64,000 nt of DNA from Plotosus lineatus (lineage: Eukaryota; Chordata; Actinopteri; Siluriformes; Plotosidae): positions 10,260,080 through 10,324,079 of the forward strand of contig CM045729.1 in NCBI GenBank assembly GCA_024760905.1, written 5' to 3'. This document shows positions 23,036-34,386 of this stretch, in pieces. The position numbers and the translations under genes were made by a program. Position 1 is the first letter of the stretch; each line of letters starts with the position of its first letter. The notes beneath the pieces are model-generated. The model saw only the letters and a list, made by a program, of their open reading frames with translations, was not told the DNA's origin and did no database searches.

Positions 23036-23237
23036 CAATGTACATCAGTCTCCTGTAGATGAAAGCAAAGGAGAAATATGTGAGAAAAGAACATTGATAA
23101 GAAAAATATGAATTATCAACAAAGGAGTCATTGCAGTTTTCCCTGCCTGACTTGCAATGGTTCCTTAAAATCTCTATAATCACAGACAGTGAGAGGTGTG
23201 GCTGGCCTTTGATCATCCAGTTTGCTGCACTGTGTGT

Positions 23238-23238
23238 G

Positions 23239-23275
<37 letters not shown>
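23238..23275 (+). repeat. (TG)n microsatellite
   Basis: TG run with one interruption; the homologous run in unit 2 (48060-48112) is longer. Confidence 0.95.
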
Positions 23276-23276
<1 letters not shown>

Positions 23277-23344
23277 GGGGGGTGTTAGAAATTACAATTC
23301 AGTGATGAGACTTCAGTGTTATATCACTGTGGAAACAACATCTG

Positions 23345-24665
23345 AAAAAACAACAGTTTGGTTTCATGCCAAGAAAGAGCACCACAGATGCAGTGTTTGC
23401 CTTCAGGATGTTAATAGAGAAGTACAGAGAAGGTCAGAAGGAGCTGCATTGTGCCTTTGTGGATCTGGAGAAAGCATATGACAGGGTGCCGAGAGAGGAA
23501 CTGTGGTATTGCATGAGGAAGTCTGGAGTGGCAGAGAAGTATGTTAGAGTGGTGCAGGACATGTATGAGAGATGTAAGACAGCGGTGCGGTGTGCTGTCG
23601 GTGTGAAAAAAAGGTCAAGGTGGAGGTGGGACTGCATCAAGGGTCAGCTCTGAGCCCCTTCTCGTCTGCTATGGTGATGGACAGGCTGACAGGTGAGGTT
23701 AGACAAGAATCTCCATGGACTATGTTGTTTGCAGATGACATTGTGATCTGCAGTGAGAGCAGAGAACAAGTGCAAGAAAATCTAGAGAGGTGGAGGTATG
23801 CCCTGGAAAGGAGAGAAATGAAGGTTGGCCTCAGTAAGATAGAATACATGTGTGTGAACAACAAGGACACAAGAGGAACGGTGAGGTTACAGGGAGGGTT
23901 ACAGGGATAAAGAAGGTGAAGGATTTTAAGTCCTTAGGCTCAACAATCCAGAGCAATGGAGTGTGGAAAAGAGGTGAAGAAGCGTGTGCAGACAGGTTTG
24001 AATGGTTGGAGAAAAGTTTCTGGTGTGATGTGCGATAGGAAAGTATCAGCAAGAATGAAAGGAAAAGTGTACAAGACAGTGATGAGGCCAGCGATGTTGT
24101 ATAGTTTAGAAACAGTGGCTCTGGGGAAAAGACAGGAGGCAGAGCTGGAGGTAGCAGAGATGAAAATGTTGGTTCTTTTTGGGAATAACGAGGATGGATA
24201 AGATCAGGAATGAGTACATCACAGGGACAGCACATGTTAGAGGTTTTGGAGACAAAGTCAGAGAGGCTAGATTGAGATGTTTGGACATGTTCAGAGGAGG
24301 GATAGTGAGTATATTGGTAGTAGGATGCTGAGGTTGGAACTACCAGGCACAAGGCCTAGAAAAAGACCAAAAAAGAGATTCATGGATGTGGTGAAGGAAG
24401 ACATGAAGGTCATTGGAGTCAGAGAAGAAGATGCAGAGGATAGGGTGAGTTGGAGGAAGATGATTTGCTGTGGCGACCCCTGAAAGGAACAGCCGAAAGG
24501 AAAAGAAGAAGAAGAATTGTTGTATACCCTAGAGGAAGACCAAAGAGAAGATTTATGGAGGTGGTGAAGGAGGACATGAAGGTAGTTGGAGGAAGAGTAG
24601 AAGATGTAGAGGATAGGGTAAGATTGAGGCAGATCATTTGCTCTGGCGACTCCTGAAGGGAAAAG
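23345..24665 (+). mobile_element. RTE LINE, 5'-truncated and frameshifted (unit 1)
   Basis: Encodes the second half of RTE-type reverse transcriptase in several frames: [49 protein letters not shown], then the C-terminal [20 protein letters not shown] region and the 3' tail near 24470-24510. The tail ends in (AAG)n and is followed by a second partial copy of the C-terminal region with its own tail (24520-24665). Many frameshifts make it inactive. Homologous to 48190-49345. Confidence 0.88.
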
Positions 24666-24684
24666 CCGAAAAGAAAAGAAGGAG

Positions 24685-25114
24685 TGGCCGAGTCAAAGTC
24701 CTGACCTGAACCCTATTGAGATGCTGTGGCATGACCTTAAAAAGGTTGTTCATGCCGGAAAACCATCTGATCTTAAACAATTGTGCAGAGAAGAGTGGGC
24801 CAAAATCCCATCACAGCCATGTGAAACTCATCGCCTCTTATCACAAATGCTTGAGTGCAGTTATTGCTGCGAAAGGTGGTTCAACCAGATATCAGGTTTT
24901 GGAGGCATTTACTTTTTCACACGGGCCCTTGTAGGTTCGGATTTTTTTTTCCTTAAAAAAATGCAATTGGCACTGAAAATTGCATTTGGTGTTTACTTGT
25001 GTTTTATCTATGTATAATATTTAGTTTTTCTTTATCTGAAATGGATGACAGTGACAAATGTGCAAAAAATGTCAGAAATTGGTCAGGGGGGGCAAAAACT
25101 TTGGCACAGCACTG
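24685..25114 (+). mobile_element. Tc1/mariner 3' end (unit 1)
   Basis: The sequence encodes the C-terminal end of a Tc1-like transposase: SPDLNPIEMLWHDLKKVVH, including the Glu of the DDE triad, then QLCREEWAKIPSQ. It ends in a terminal-repeat-like 'actttggcacagcactg' followed by TA. Only the 3' third is present. The same fragment with the same junction to the RTE copy lies at 49350-49764. Confidence 0.82.
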
Positions 25115-25160
25115 TATGCGCTGCCATTGGAAAGTCTGGACCCACCTTCTACCTCAGTTG

Positions 25161-25737
25161 GAATGAGTAGTTGTGTTCATACTTTAAAAGAAGACTAAAG
25201 CAATAACTGAAAATGCAATTGACCCAAGTGAAGCTCACAGTGCGAACCCACATCATGCTGCTGCTCGCGAGCTCAGGCATTCATTCTGCACTTTCACATA
25301 GTCAGTGAGTCAACATCATCATAATTAAGAAAGACATTGTTTATTTATCAGGGTGTTCAAATCTTCAAAAGGAAATTGTAGATTTTAAAATAATAAAAAT
25401 GAAATCATATCATTCTCCTGATGTGCCATATATTGATTAATGTCTGAATGAGTAGTTGTGTTCAGACTTTAAAAGAAGACTGTGAAGCAACAACTGAAAA
25501 TGTGATTGACCCAAGTGAAGTCGCGATTGACCCAGTGCGAACCCGCGTAATTCTGCTACTCGTGAGCTCAGGCATTCATTCTGCACTTTCACATGGTCAG
25601 TGAGTCAACATCATCATAATTAAGAAAGACATTGTTTATTTATCGGGCTGTTCAAATCTTCAAAAGGAGATTGTAGATTTTGAATAATAAAAATGAAATA
25701 ATATCATTCTCCTGATGTGCCACATGTTGATTAATGT
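25161..25737 (+). repeat. 286-bp tandem repeat, two copies
   Basis: The block starting 'gaatgagtagttgtgttc' at 25161 recurs at 25447 and runs to about 25737 with few differences. Unit 2 holds only the start of one monomer (49813-49944). No coding potential seen. Confidence 0.85.
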
Positions 25738-25807
25738 CTATGCTCCAACATTCCAAGCTTGTCATGTACTGTGGTGTCAAGGATAATAATATCAAACTAC
25801 ACTGTCT

Positions 25808-26152
25808 GTCTTCCTTTCGGCTTTTTCCCTTTTACTCAGGAGTCGCCACAGCGAATCATCTGATTCACATGTTTGATTTGGCAGAGGTTTTTACGTCAGA
25901 TGCCCTTCCTGTCACAACCCTTTTAGCAAGGGACAGAAACACGCTGACGACTTTGCAGCTACTCTTTACAAAAGTCAGCAATGGTTCTTTTACATGCCTC
26001 TCACCATAGACAGTGAGAGACATGGCCAGCCTTTGATAACCCAGTTAGCTGCACTGGGGGGGACAGTGACAATCTTGTGGAGAGTAGGACTCGAACCCCC
26101 AACCTTTGGATCAGCGATCCAGCACCCGATACCACTAGACCACCACTGCCCC
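25808..26152 (-). repeat. SINE family A, full length
   Basis: The reverse complement runs from the tRNA-like head (GGGGCAGTGGTGGTCTAGTGG, box B GGTTCGAGTCC) through the body and the block 'ttgtgacaggaagggcatct' to the LINE-like tail 'cgctgtggcgactcc...' ending near 25808. This is one of three complete copies in the window (with 41634 and 50010). Confidence 0.88.
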
Positions 26153-26447
26153 TATTTCAAACTTCACTGAATAATGAAAAGTTAACTGACTGCTTCCTTC
26201 TTAGACCAAGATGAAATATCCGGTTCCTGTTTGCCTCACCATGAAGATAGGCAGCTCCGTGTTGCCATAAAAATCAAATAAAAAAGTTTTGCCAGCCTCA
26301 CGTGATATTGTAATGAACAGCATCCCCCTCTGTGGTATCTGAAGGGAGGATTAGGAGACTGTCCTCCCGAACTGGGGAATCCTTTGAAATAACTAAATAT
26401 AGTCACTGAACTTGGCACTTGTCCATGGGTAGGATGTCAGTTTCTCT

Positions 26448-26450
<3 letters not shown>
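26153..26450. other. Intergenic, nothing recognised
   Basis: No ORF with support and no repeat core identified. Confidence 0.4.
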
Positions 26451-26451
<1 letters not shown>

Positions 26452-26500
<49 letters not shown>

Positions 26501-26515
26501 CATATATATATATAC

Positions 26516-26581
<66 letters not shown>

Positions 26582-26766
26582 TTCTTTTCCTTTCGGCTTT
26601 TCCGTTCAGGGGTCGCCACAGCGAATCATCTGCCTCCATCTCACTTTATCCTTTGCATCTTCGTCTCTTATATCAGCGACCTTCATGTCCTGCTTCACTA
26701 CATCCATGAATCGTCTCTTTGGTGTGTGTGTGTGTATATATATATATAAATATATATATAGATCTA

Positions 26767-26823
<57 letters not shown>

Positions 26824-27367
26824 CAATTATTGTTATAGTTATATAATATCTATATACAGTTATATATACAATAGTTATTTTTATTTGCTCTACCAAAAAG
26901 TATTGAGCACTCTCCTATGGAAGGATCTCCTCAGAAAATCATATATATATATATATATATATATACACGCACACTCTGTCCACAGGTAATCAGGACTGGG
27001 ATCCACCGCAACCACCAGATCTCTCTGTGTGTATATATATGTATATATACACACAGAGATCCCTCACTGGAACCGAGATCCCCTGCAACCGCCGATTTCC
27101 ACGAAGTAGGATCGACCCCCCCTGACTGACGTATACATACATGTATATGTGTATATCAATCAATACATATTCAATGATATCAATTCCATCTCTTTTCTTT
27201 ATCACTCTAACTTGCTGCATGTCCTTCCCATCTCTATTTCTTTGCTGTGCCAACTAGTATAAATCATTTTCCCCCTCCTTACTGTCCAGCCTAGCAGACA
27301 AGTCATTACACACACACACACACACACACACTCTCTCGCTGTGGCGACTCCCGAGAAAGGAAAAAAG

Positions 27368-27415
<48 letters not shown>
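26452..27415. repeat. (TA)n/(GT)n microsatellites inside RTE LINE debris
   Basis: Long (TA)n-type runs at 26462-26582, 26737-26823, 26940-26966 and 27372-27412. Between them are minus-strand RTE LINE pieces: 26585-26722 (3' end, encoding [11 protein letters not shown]) and 27185-27305 (encoding [17 protein letters not shown]). A short unidentified motif follows AT runs near 26975-27040 and 27050-27100. A (CA)n run lies at 27307-27331. Confidence 0.75.
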
Positions 27416-27417
<2 letters not shown>

Positions 27418-27418
<1 letters not shown>

Positions 27419-27612
27419 GGCGGCACGGTGGCGTAGTGATTAGCACGTCCGCCTCACAGCAAGAAGGCCCGGGTTCGATTCCCGGCCTGGGCGTTTCTGT
27501 GTGGAGTTTGCATGTTCTCCCCGTGCTTGTGCGGGTTTCCTCCGGGTGCTCCTGTTTCCCCCGCAATCCAAAGACGTGCACTGTAGGTTAATTGGCCGTT
27601 CTAAATTGACCG
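27418..27612 (+). repeat. tRNA-headed SINE (family B), good copy
   Basis: Starts GGCGGCACGGTGGCGTAGTG (tRNA box A) with box B GGTTCGATTCC, then 'tgtggagtttgcatgttctc', 'gtttcctccgggtgctcc' and 'taattggccgttctaaattg'. It is the least decayed example of the family whose relics lie at 17105, 36770, 37045, 39640, 61130 and 61400. Confidence 0.82.
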
Positions 27613-27830
27613 TAGTTTCTCTCCTGCAGCGGCACTGGAACCCAGTCGTATCGGCACTTGCCTTTCCATTGGATCCTTCCGGTGGCACCGAGACAGGGGG
27701 GGACTTGCTGCTTGGGTAACAGCCTGTCCCTCATTACTCCCTACCCAGGCTCTGTGCACTGGGGAGGATCACCAGTCGGGATACTGGCCAGAGCGCAGCC
27801 ATAGTCCTTCGGGACTGACGGAGGCCTACG

Positions 27831-27895
<65 letters not shown>

Positions 27896-27960
27896 TCCCT
27901 CTGTCTGCAGTTAATCAGGACTGAGATCCAACCCAACCGCTGGTTCTCTCTGTCTATCAA
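27613..27960. repeat. Unidentified repeat plus (TA)n(GA)n run
   Basis: 27613-27832 is GC-richer and looks repeat-derived, but I cannot name it. 27833-27894 is a (TA)n run passing into (GA)n, followed by one copy of the short motif 'cagttaatcaggactgagat' also seen near 26990 and 51690. Confidence 0.45.
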
Positions 27961-28485
27961 GAAATACATATTCAACAATATAAATGCTTCTAATAACAAT
28001 TAAAATATAAATACACACATGCAGGCGCGTGCACACTCAGATATCCATCTCCCATAAAAATATAGTTTTGTTGGATTGATTTTTTGTTTTTGTTGGTTTG
28101 AAGTTTTGCATAATTAGCCGTTTTTTGTGGCATTTTTCTTAACTTTCTCATATTTTTCCTTTTTTTTTCAATATTTTTGAAAAACCTGCGATGTGCTGAA
28201 GCCGCAGAAACTGAACCATGAACTGTATGTGTAGACACATACATACATATATGCATATATACATATATATCGATAGACAGAGAGAGAGAGAGAGAGAGTG
28301 TCCGATTGCTGCAGCCTCTGCTGTCAAGCGGAGCTTTGGAGTTTTTACTGGTCTGTCTTGGAGAAGATGGCGCGAAGCCACTAAGCAAAGCTATGAATTT
28401 ACCAATCTATGTTCCAATCCTCACCTATGATCACGAGCTTTAGGTAACCAAAATAACAAGATTGCTTATAGAAGGAGCTGAAATG
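27961..28485. other. Intergenic, simple-sequence rich
   Basis: AT-rich, with CATA and GA runs at 28225-28300. No gene seen. Confidence 0.4.
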
Positions 28486-28489
28486 AGCT

Positions 28490-28850
28490 TCTGTCACCGG
28501 GTGGCGGGGCTCTCCTTTAGAGATCGGGTGAGAGGCTCAGCCATCCAGGAGGAGCTTGGAGTAGAATCACTGCTCCTCCACGTTGAGAGGAGCCAGTTGA
28601 GGTGGCTTAGGCATCTGGTGTGAATGCTTCCCAAAAGCCACGCTGGTGTGGTGTTTCGGGCATGTCCAACCAGAAGAGACCCTGGGGTCCACCTAGAACA
28701 TGCTGGAGGGCTTATGTCTCTCAGCTCGTCTGGGAACACCTTGGAGTCCCCAGAGAAGAGCTGGAGGAAGTAGATGGGGAGAGGGACGTCTGGACCTCAC
28801 TGTTTAGGCTGCTGCCCTCGCGACCCAACCCCAGATTAAGCGGAAGACAG
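28490..28850 (+). mobile_element. LINE 3' coding fragment
   Basis: Encodes, with frame changes, the C-terminal tail typical of a fish LINE: EELGVESLLLHVERSQLRWL near 28550-28605, then ELEEVDGERDVWTSLFRLLP near 28760-28820. No RT core is present. Clade not determined; unlike the RTE and L2-type copies in this window. Confidence 0.6.
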
Positions 28851-29204
28851 GCATGTGACCTTTCCGTGAATTCGCAGAATTCCGATTTTTTTTCATTGGC
28901 CCAGTTAAAAAAAATAAAGACATTTTTTCCACGCTAAATATGTCAAAATAATCTTTTCCACTTGTATTCTGTTCAGAGTTTTGTATAAAATGACCGCTCT
29001 TGAAACATTACTGCTGATTACCGCATTAACTCACCAGTTTTTTGTGATTCACTGATGTAAATAGGCATTGTTATTCAGTGTTTCCGAACAGCAGCGGGAG
29101 TGTGTGCTCGTGTAATTAGCTCATTCATATTGAAAATGTAAAACTATGAATCTGAGACTCGACCGAAACGCTTCAGCATCAAGAACAACAAACTTTCTCA
29201 GGCA
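28851..29204. other. Intergenic 5' flank of the gypsy element
   Basis: Nothing recognised. Confidence 0.4.
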
Positions 29205-29209
29205 GCCTC

Positions 29210-29339
29210 TGTTGTGTTGTCATAAACGGAACCAGAAGTATTAATAAAGCGAGTGGTCTTGAATCCGAAGTTGTGTGTGTGTCTTCACGTGTTAGAGCAG
29301 TTACAGAAGCCGTATTGACAGCAAGCAGGAGGGTTTACA
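29210..29339 (+). repeat. Gypsy 5' LTR (130 bp)
   Basis: Starts TGTTGTGTTGTC and ends GGGTTTACA; holds an AATAAA (about 29244). Unusually short for an LTR. Preceded by GCCTC. Confidence 0.92.
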
Positions 29340-29405
29340 TTGGCGATGAGGATAAATAGCTCACGAAGAAAACGTAAACATTAGAACTGTGACAGTTTCG
29401 TGAAA

Positions 29406-30200
29406 ATGGCAGAACTAAGTCATGTTCGTGGCATGTCTGCATTCAACCTCTCCGGCGATGCTAATGCTGTTAGCATTCGGTGGAAAGCATGGAGAGAGGA
29501 ATTTGAGGCATACGCTGATAGTAAAGCACTATTTGTTGTGGAAGGAAGGGCATATAATCAGGCACAGAGGCATTCATTACTGCTGTATACAGCGGGAGCT
29601 GGACTTAGAAGTGTTTTCAAAACTCTGCCAGACCGGGGTGAGTCTCAAGAATATTTTAAGGCAATAACCGCTCTGAAGACACACTTGACTGTGAAACAAA
29701 CCCTAAATTCTCAGCGCCGCATGTTCAGAAAAATGAAGCAAACTGATGTAACTGTGTCACAGTATGTCACTAGATTACGTGCAGCGGCTGAGGGCTGTGA
29801 TTACAATGATGTTGACGACCAAATTCGTGATCAGGTGGTGGAAAACTGCAAGTCTGACCAGTTGAGATGCAAGTTCCTGGAAAAGCGAGATGAACTTTCA
29901 TTAAGCTCAATGTTGAAATGTCTGCAACGTTTGAAGCTGTTGAAGAACAGATGAAAGAAATGAACGTAAAAGGGGGTCAATGCGAACGTGTTCAAAGAAT
30001 AAAGGAACATAAATCAGTCAAATACAGTCAGAAGACAGGGCAAAACGATAATCCCGGTTTCCTTTGTGGAAAAGTCAGTCACTCTGGTAGAGATCCGACC
30101 TGTCCAGCAAGAGGTCAACAGTGTCAAAGGTGTAAGGTGTAAAGATCACTTTGCTTCAAAGTGTTACACTGACTCATCCAGAAAACCCCGCACAAAAGAA
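29406..30200 (+). pseudogene. gag: Gypsy gag (frameshifted)
   Basis: Begins at ATG 29406 (MAELSHVRGMSAFNLSG). The first 180 codons are a capsid-like helical domain (words WRKMF-type, VSQYVTRLRAAAEGC). The frame shifts near 29920-29950 and again near 30110-30140. The C-terminal part carries a Cys-rich zinc-knuckle region (CGKVSHSGRDPTCPARGQQC, then CRCK/DHFASKC in the next frame). Family role: particle formation and RNA binding. Confidence 0.85.
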
Positions 30201-33200
30201 AAACGGGATAAAAGTGGCTTTAGTAACAGGAAAAATGGTAGGAAACCACATGGCCGTAGCGATGTAAAGCATTTGGAGGCTGAGAAGGTGAAAAGTGATA
30301 GTGAAGAGCAGGAAAGTGAAAGGTATGCTTTCAGCATGAGAAGTAATGTGCACAGAATGAACAGAGTGAGGAGTGATAGCAGTGAAGTCATTCCCGTGTC
30401 AGTGGGTGGAGTTGATATGGACATTATTGTTGACTCTGGCAACGATAGCAACATCATCGACCGTGATTTGTGGAACTACCTGAAGTCGAAGAGTATCAAA
30501 TGTGTGTAGAAGAAAGGAGGTAGGCAGTTGTTTCCATATGGCAGTTCAACACCACTGAAAACCCTGGGAACATTCAATGCAAAAATTGTAGCTGGAAATA
30601 ACAGGGCAGATGCTTGGTTCACTGTGAGAGATGGCAGTGCAGAACCAATTCTCAGCAAGGAAACCGCTATGAAACTTGGCGCACTAAAGATTGGACTGAA
30701 TATCAACTCAGTGCGTTCCTTGCCAGAGATTCCCAACTGTCTGAACAAGTACCCTGATGTATTCCATGGACGAGGAAAAATGAAAAGTAGGCAGATCAAG
30801 CTTAAAATTAATCCTGAAATAAAGCCGATCGTTCAACCAATGCGACGCGTCCCGTTTGGGCTGCGTGAAAAGTTCAAAGCCAAAGTCCAAGAGCCTATTG
30901 CAAAAGACATCATTGAGCTAGTTGAAGAACCAACACCATGGGTGAATCCTGTTGTCATTGTACCCAAACCCTCAGGTGAGGTAAGGTTGTGCTTGGACAT
31001 GAGATGGGCCAACGAAGCAATCCTGCGAGAGAGGCACCCAATACCGACCGTAGACGAAGTGCTGCAAGACATGAGAGAAAGTAGAGTTTTCTCAAAGTTG
31101 GATTTGAAGTGGGGCTTCCACCAATTAGAACTCCATCCTGATTCACGGAACATTACCACTTTCGTGACTCACTGTGGACTGTACAGGTACAAAAGGCTGC
31201 GATTTGGGATAAATGTTGCACCTGAAATAGAGCAGCATGAAATTCAGAAGGTCTTGCAAAGGATTCCGGGGGTTGCAAACATATCTGATGATATTGTTGT
31301 GCATGGTCCTTTGTCAGAAGAGCACGACAAACAACTGGAACAAGTTGTCCAGGGGCTTTCACAGCAAATTTGACACTAAATGTTGGCAAGTGTGAATTTA
31401 AAAGGTCCAGTATAACATTTATGGGACACCATTTGTCGGATCAGGGAATTGATGTTACGAAGGAAAAAGTTGAAGCTGTTGTGAACGCCAGACAGCCTGA
31501 AACTGTGAGTGAAGTTAGAAGTTTCTTGGGTCTTGTAAACTACTGTCCGTGGTTCATTCCTGATAACTCCACATTGGCAGAACCGTTGAGACCGTTAACT
31601 AGAAAGAACAATCCGTTTGTGTTCGGGAAGGAGCAAGTTGAGTCATTCAAGGCACTCAAAGCAGCTCTTGCAAGTAGCAAAACCCTAGGCAACTATAGAG
31701 TAACCGCGAAGACCAAAGTCATAGCAGACGCCAGTCCTGTTGGTCTCGGAGCGGTCCTGGCACAAAAACGAACCAATGCAAATTGGCGAATCATCTCATA
31801 TGCAAGTCGTTCACTCAGCGATGTAGAACGCATGTATTCACAGACTGAAAAAGCTCTCGCCTTAGTTTGGGCGTGTGAGAAGTTTCATCCATACGTATAC
31901 GGGATATCTTTTGAGCTGGTCACTGACCACAAGCCTTTAGAGGCGATCTACTCACCAAAATCGAAACCTTGCGCGAGGATAGAGCGTTGGGTCCTGCGTC
32001 TGCAACAGTACGACTTCAAAGTTGTGTATGCACCAAGGAAGAGCAACATTGCTGATCCACTGTCCAGATTGTTGAAGGAACGGTTTGTGAAACCTCTGGT
32101 CATTTCATGTAGTGCTGAAAAGTATGTGAGGTTTGTTGCAGTGAACGCAACGCCTCAGGCTGTTACAACTCGGGAAGTTGAGAGAGCTTCCGCAAGCGAT
32201 GATGAGCTGGAAATTGTGCGACAGTATATCGATTCTGGTGATTGGAATCATTGTGAATTGATGCAATATGTGATTGTGAGTTCGGAATTGTGTTGTGTAG
32301 GGAAGATGGTGCTGCGAGGGAGTCGCATAGTAATTCCCAAATGTTTGAGACCCAAAGTCTTGTCACGAGCACATGAAGGGCATCTTGGTGTTGTGGGCAC
32401 GAAACAGAATTTGAGATCTAAAGTGTGGTGGCCGAACATGGATAAGGAGGTGGAAAAGTTCTGTAAAACATGTCATGGTTGTCAGTTGGTAAGCAAGCCA
32501 AGTCCTCCAGAACCGATTCAGACCACAGTGCTCCCTTCAAAGCCTTGGGAGAACTTCGCAATGGATTTCTTGGGGCCATTACCTTCAGGTGAATCAATCC
32601 TAGTTGTTATTGACTATTACAGTCGATCTTATGAATACAAGGTCATGCAATCAACCACTGCACAGAAAACTGTAGATGCTCTCAAAAGCATGTTCTCCAG
32701 ACATGGGTTACCGGTATCAATCCACTCCGACAACGGTCCTCAGTTTATATCAGAGACAATGAGAGACTATCTCAGGGACAATGGCATTGAACACCATTGT
32801 GTCATCCCTCATTGGGCCCAAGCGAATGGAGAGGTGGAGAGACAAAATCAGTCTCTTGTAAAGAGATTGAAGATTGCTCATGCAACAAAACAGAACTGGA
32901 AAAATGCATTGCAGGTATATGTCACTCAGTACCGGGCAACGCCTCACACTGTGACGGGGAGGAGTCCAGTGGAACTATTGTTTGGAAGGAAGATGAGAAC
33001 AAAGTTGCCTGTTCTCATTCCTGAATCTGTCGACGACGAGGTTCGTGATCGAGATGCTGAAAAGAAAGTACTGTCAAAGTTATATGCAGATGAAAAACGA
33101 CATGCTGTCCACTCCCAGATCGTCTCAGGAGATAAGGTGCTACTGAAAAGAGAACACATGAGTAAGGTAGATACGCCTTACTTACCGACACCAGTCCAAG

Positions 33201-33418
33201 TTGTTTCCAAGACAGGAAACATGGTGACAGTGCAGAATGAGGAAGGTGCTCAGTATAAACGTAACAGTTCTCATGTGAAACCGTATCAGTCACAGAATGA
33301 AAATCCGTCTGAACCAGAGCATGCAGACAGTGTCCAAGTTGAGGACAATGAAAGGTGCCAAATAGAGACTATGAACCTCAGGAGATTGAACAGACAAAAG
33401 TCTGTCCCAAAGAAGTGA
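30201..33418 (+). pseudogene. pol: Gypsy pol: protease, RT, RNase H, integrase
   Basis: Protease: IIVDSGNDSNIID, Asp codon near 30432. An in-frame UAG at 30507-30509 interrupts the linker. RT at 30780-31370, with VVIVPKPSGEVRLCLDMR, FSKLDLKWGFHQ and ISDD at 31285 as catalytic box (a Ser for the usual Val/Ala, as in many fish gypsy elements). A frameshift near 31350-31370 separates RT from the 682-codon rest: RNase H (VIADASPVGLGAVLAQ, TEKALALVWACEKFH, VTDHKPL), integrase zinc finger (HEGHLG, CKTCHGC) and core (MDFLGPL, HSDNGPQF, NGEVERQNQ, the D-D-E set). Only two breaks in 3.2 kb. Confidence 0.92.
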
Positions 33419-33697
33419 TGACTTTGTGATGCTTGACTCGTCAGGAAGTTAACCAGTATTCATCATTATGCTGATGTTTTCTCGTCAATGATGCTGAGAG
33501 TTAGTTTGCATGTGTAGAACCTGAAGTAATTCTTAAATATTTGTTCATAAACTATTTCATAGTTTAGAGGTTTGATTTGCGAGTTCATATTTATCCAGAA
33601 TTGATATTTATTTTCTGATGGTTTAAGCTATTTAAGTTATTTGTTGTATTATTTGATGTGACGAAGTATTAACTGCATTTCTCTGAAAAGGGAGGGA

Positions 33698-33829
33698 TGT
33701 CGTGTTGTCATAAACGGAACCGGAAGTATTAATAAAGCGAGTGACCTTGAAACGGAAGTTGTGTGTGTGAGTCTTCACGTGTTTGAGCAATTATAGAAGC
33801 CGTATTTACAGCAAGCAGGAGGGTTTACA
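33698..33829 (+). repeat. Gypsy 3' LTR (132 bp)
   Basis: Starts TGTCGTGTTGTC and ends GGGTTTACA; preceded by a purine-rich tract and followed by GCCTC. Confidence 0.92.
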
Positions 33830-34386
33830 GCCTCCAGAAGGACAGTTCAGGCTGCACAAAAGCAAACAAGAAAGTGCCATGCGAAAGCACTAAAGACAAA
33901 GAAACATTAATTAAAAAAAAACTTGTCATGTGTGTAGTTTGATAGTTTCACAATCTGGAAAATGCTGTTATTTGCTGATTTCCACCTAAAATGAATCATG
34001 TGAAACAACTTTCGGACTATTAACAACAACGACAAGACAGCGAGCTAAGCCGGCTGGAACCAGAGAATTTACTGAATCAGTGAGGAAAGAGTGAAAAAGA
34101 CAGAGAGAGGATGAGAGAAAAGGTTTTGATTGGAGAGAATTTTGAGATGACACATTGTGAAAGACGCGCATTACTTGATTTTGAAGGATGAAGTTGCGGG
34201 GTTAGTGTGTTACTGTGACATCACCACGCAAACTCTAAAAAAATTTGCACCAAAACAATTTAATTTAAAAAGAGTTCTTAACTTTAAGCAAACACACAGC
34301 CACAGTAAAGCACAACAATTCCTCGTTTTTAGTCCATTGTTCGAGATCAGTTTTTAATATGACTGTGTCCTTCCGCTTGGGTGATG

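Larger units (their letters stand above)
16500..25737 (+). repeat. Tandem segmental duplication, unit 1
   Basis: From 'aagacacctgctaaag' at about 16500 this stretch aligns with 39030 onward and, over its first part, with 63378 onward. It holds a TRIM pseudogene, a truncated RTE copy and a Tc1 tail in the same order and orientation as unit 2. It differs from unit 2 by an extra LTR-like element (21751-23035), by lacking the SINE and LINE inserted in the unit 2 TRIM intron, and by a 286-bp tandem repeat at its right end. Boundaries judged by eye. Confidence 0.88.
29210..33829 (+). mobile_element. Ty3/gypsy LTR retrotransposon, complete but inactive
   Basis: 4620 bp bounded by short LTRs and a 5-bp target duplication GCCTC (29205-29209 and 33830-33834). 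Order: LTR, primer-site-like sequence 'tggcgatgaggat' just after the LTR, gag, protease, RT, RNase H, integrase, a purine tract (33686-33697) and LTR. Gag has two frameshifts; pol has one in-frame UAG and one frameshift. By eye the two LTRs differ at roughly ten positions plus a 2-bp indel, so the insertion is not recent. The pol order (integrase last) marks Ty3/gypsy. Confidence 0.93.

Noticed and set aside
24716..25017. Host gene ORF of 98 codons
   Set aside because: It is the C-terminal end of a Tc1-like transposase, duplicated at 49297-49575.
26403..26896. ORFs rich in Tyr-Ile
   Set aside because: They translate (TA)n runs; the only real content is LINE debris at the edges.
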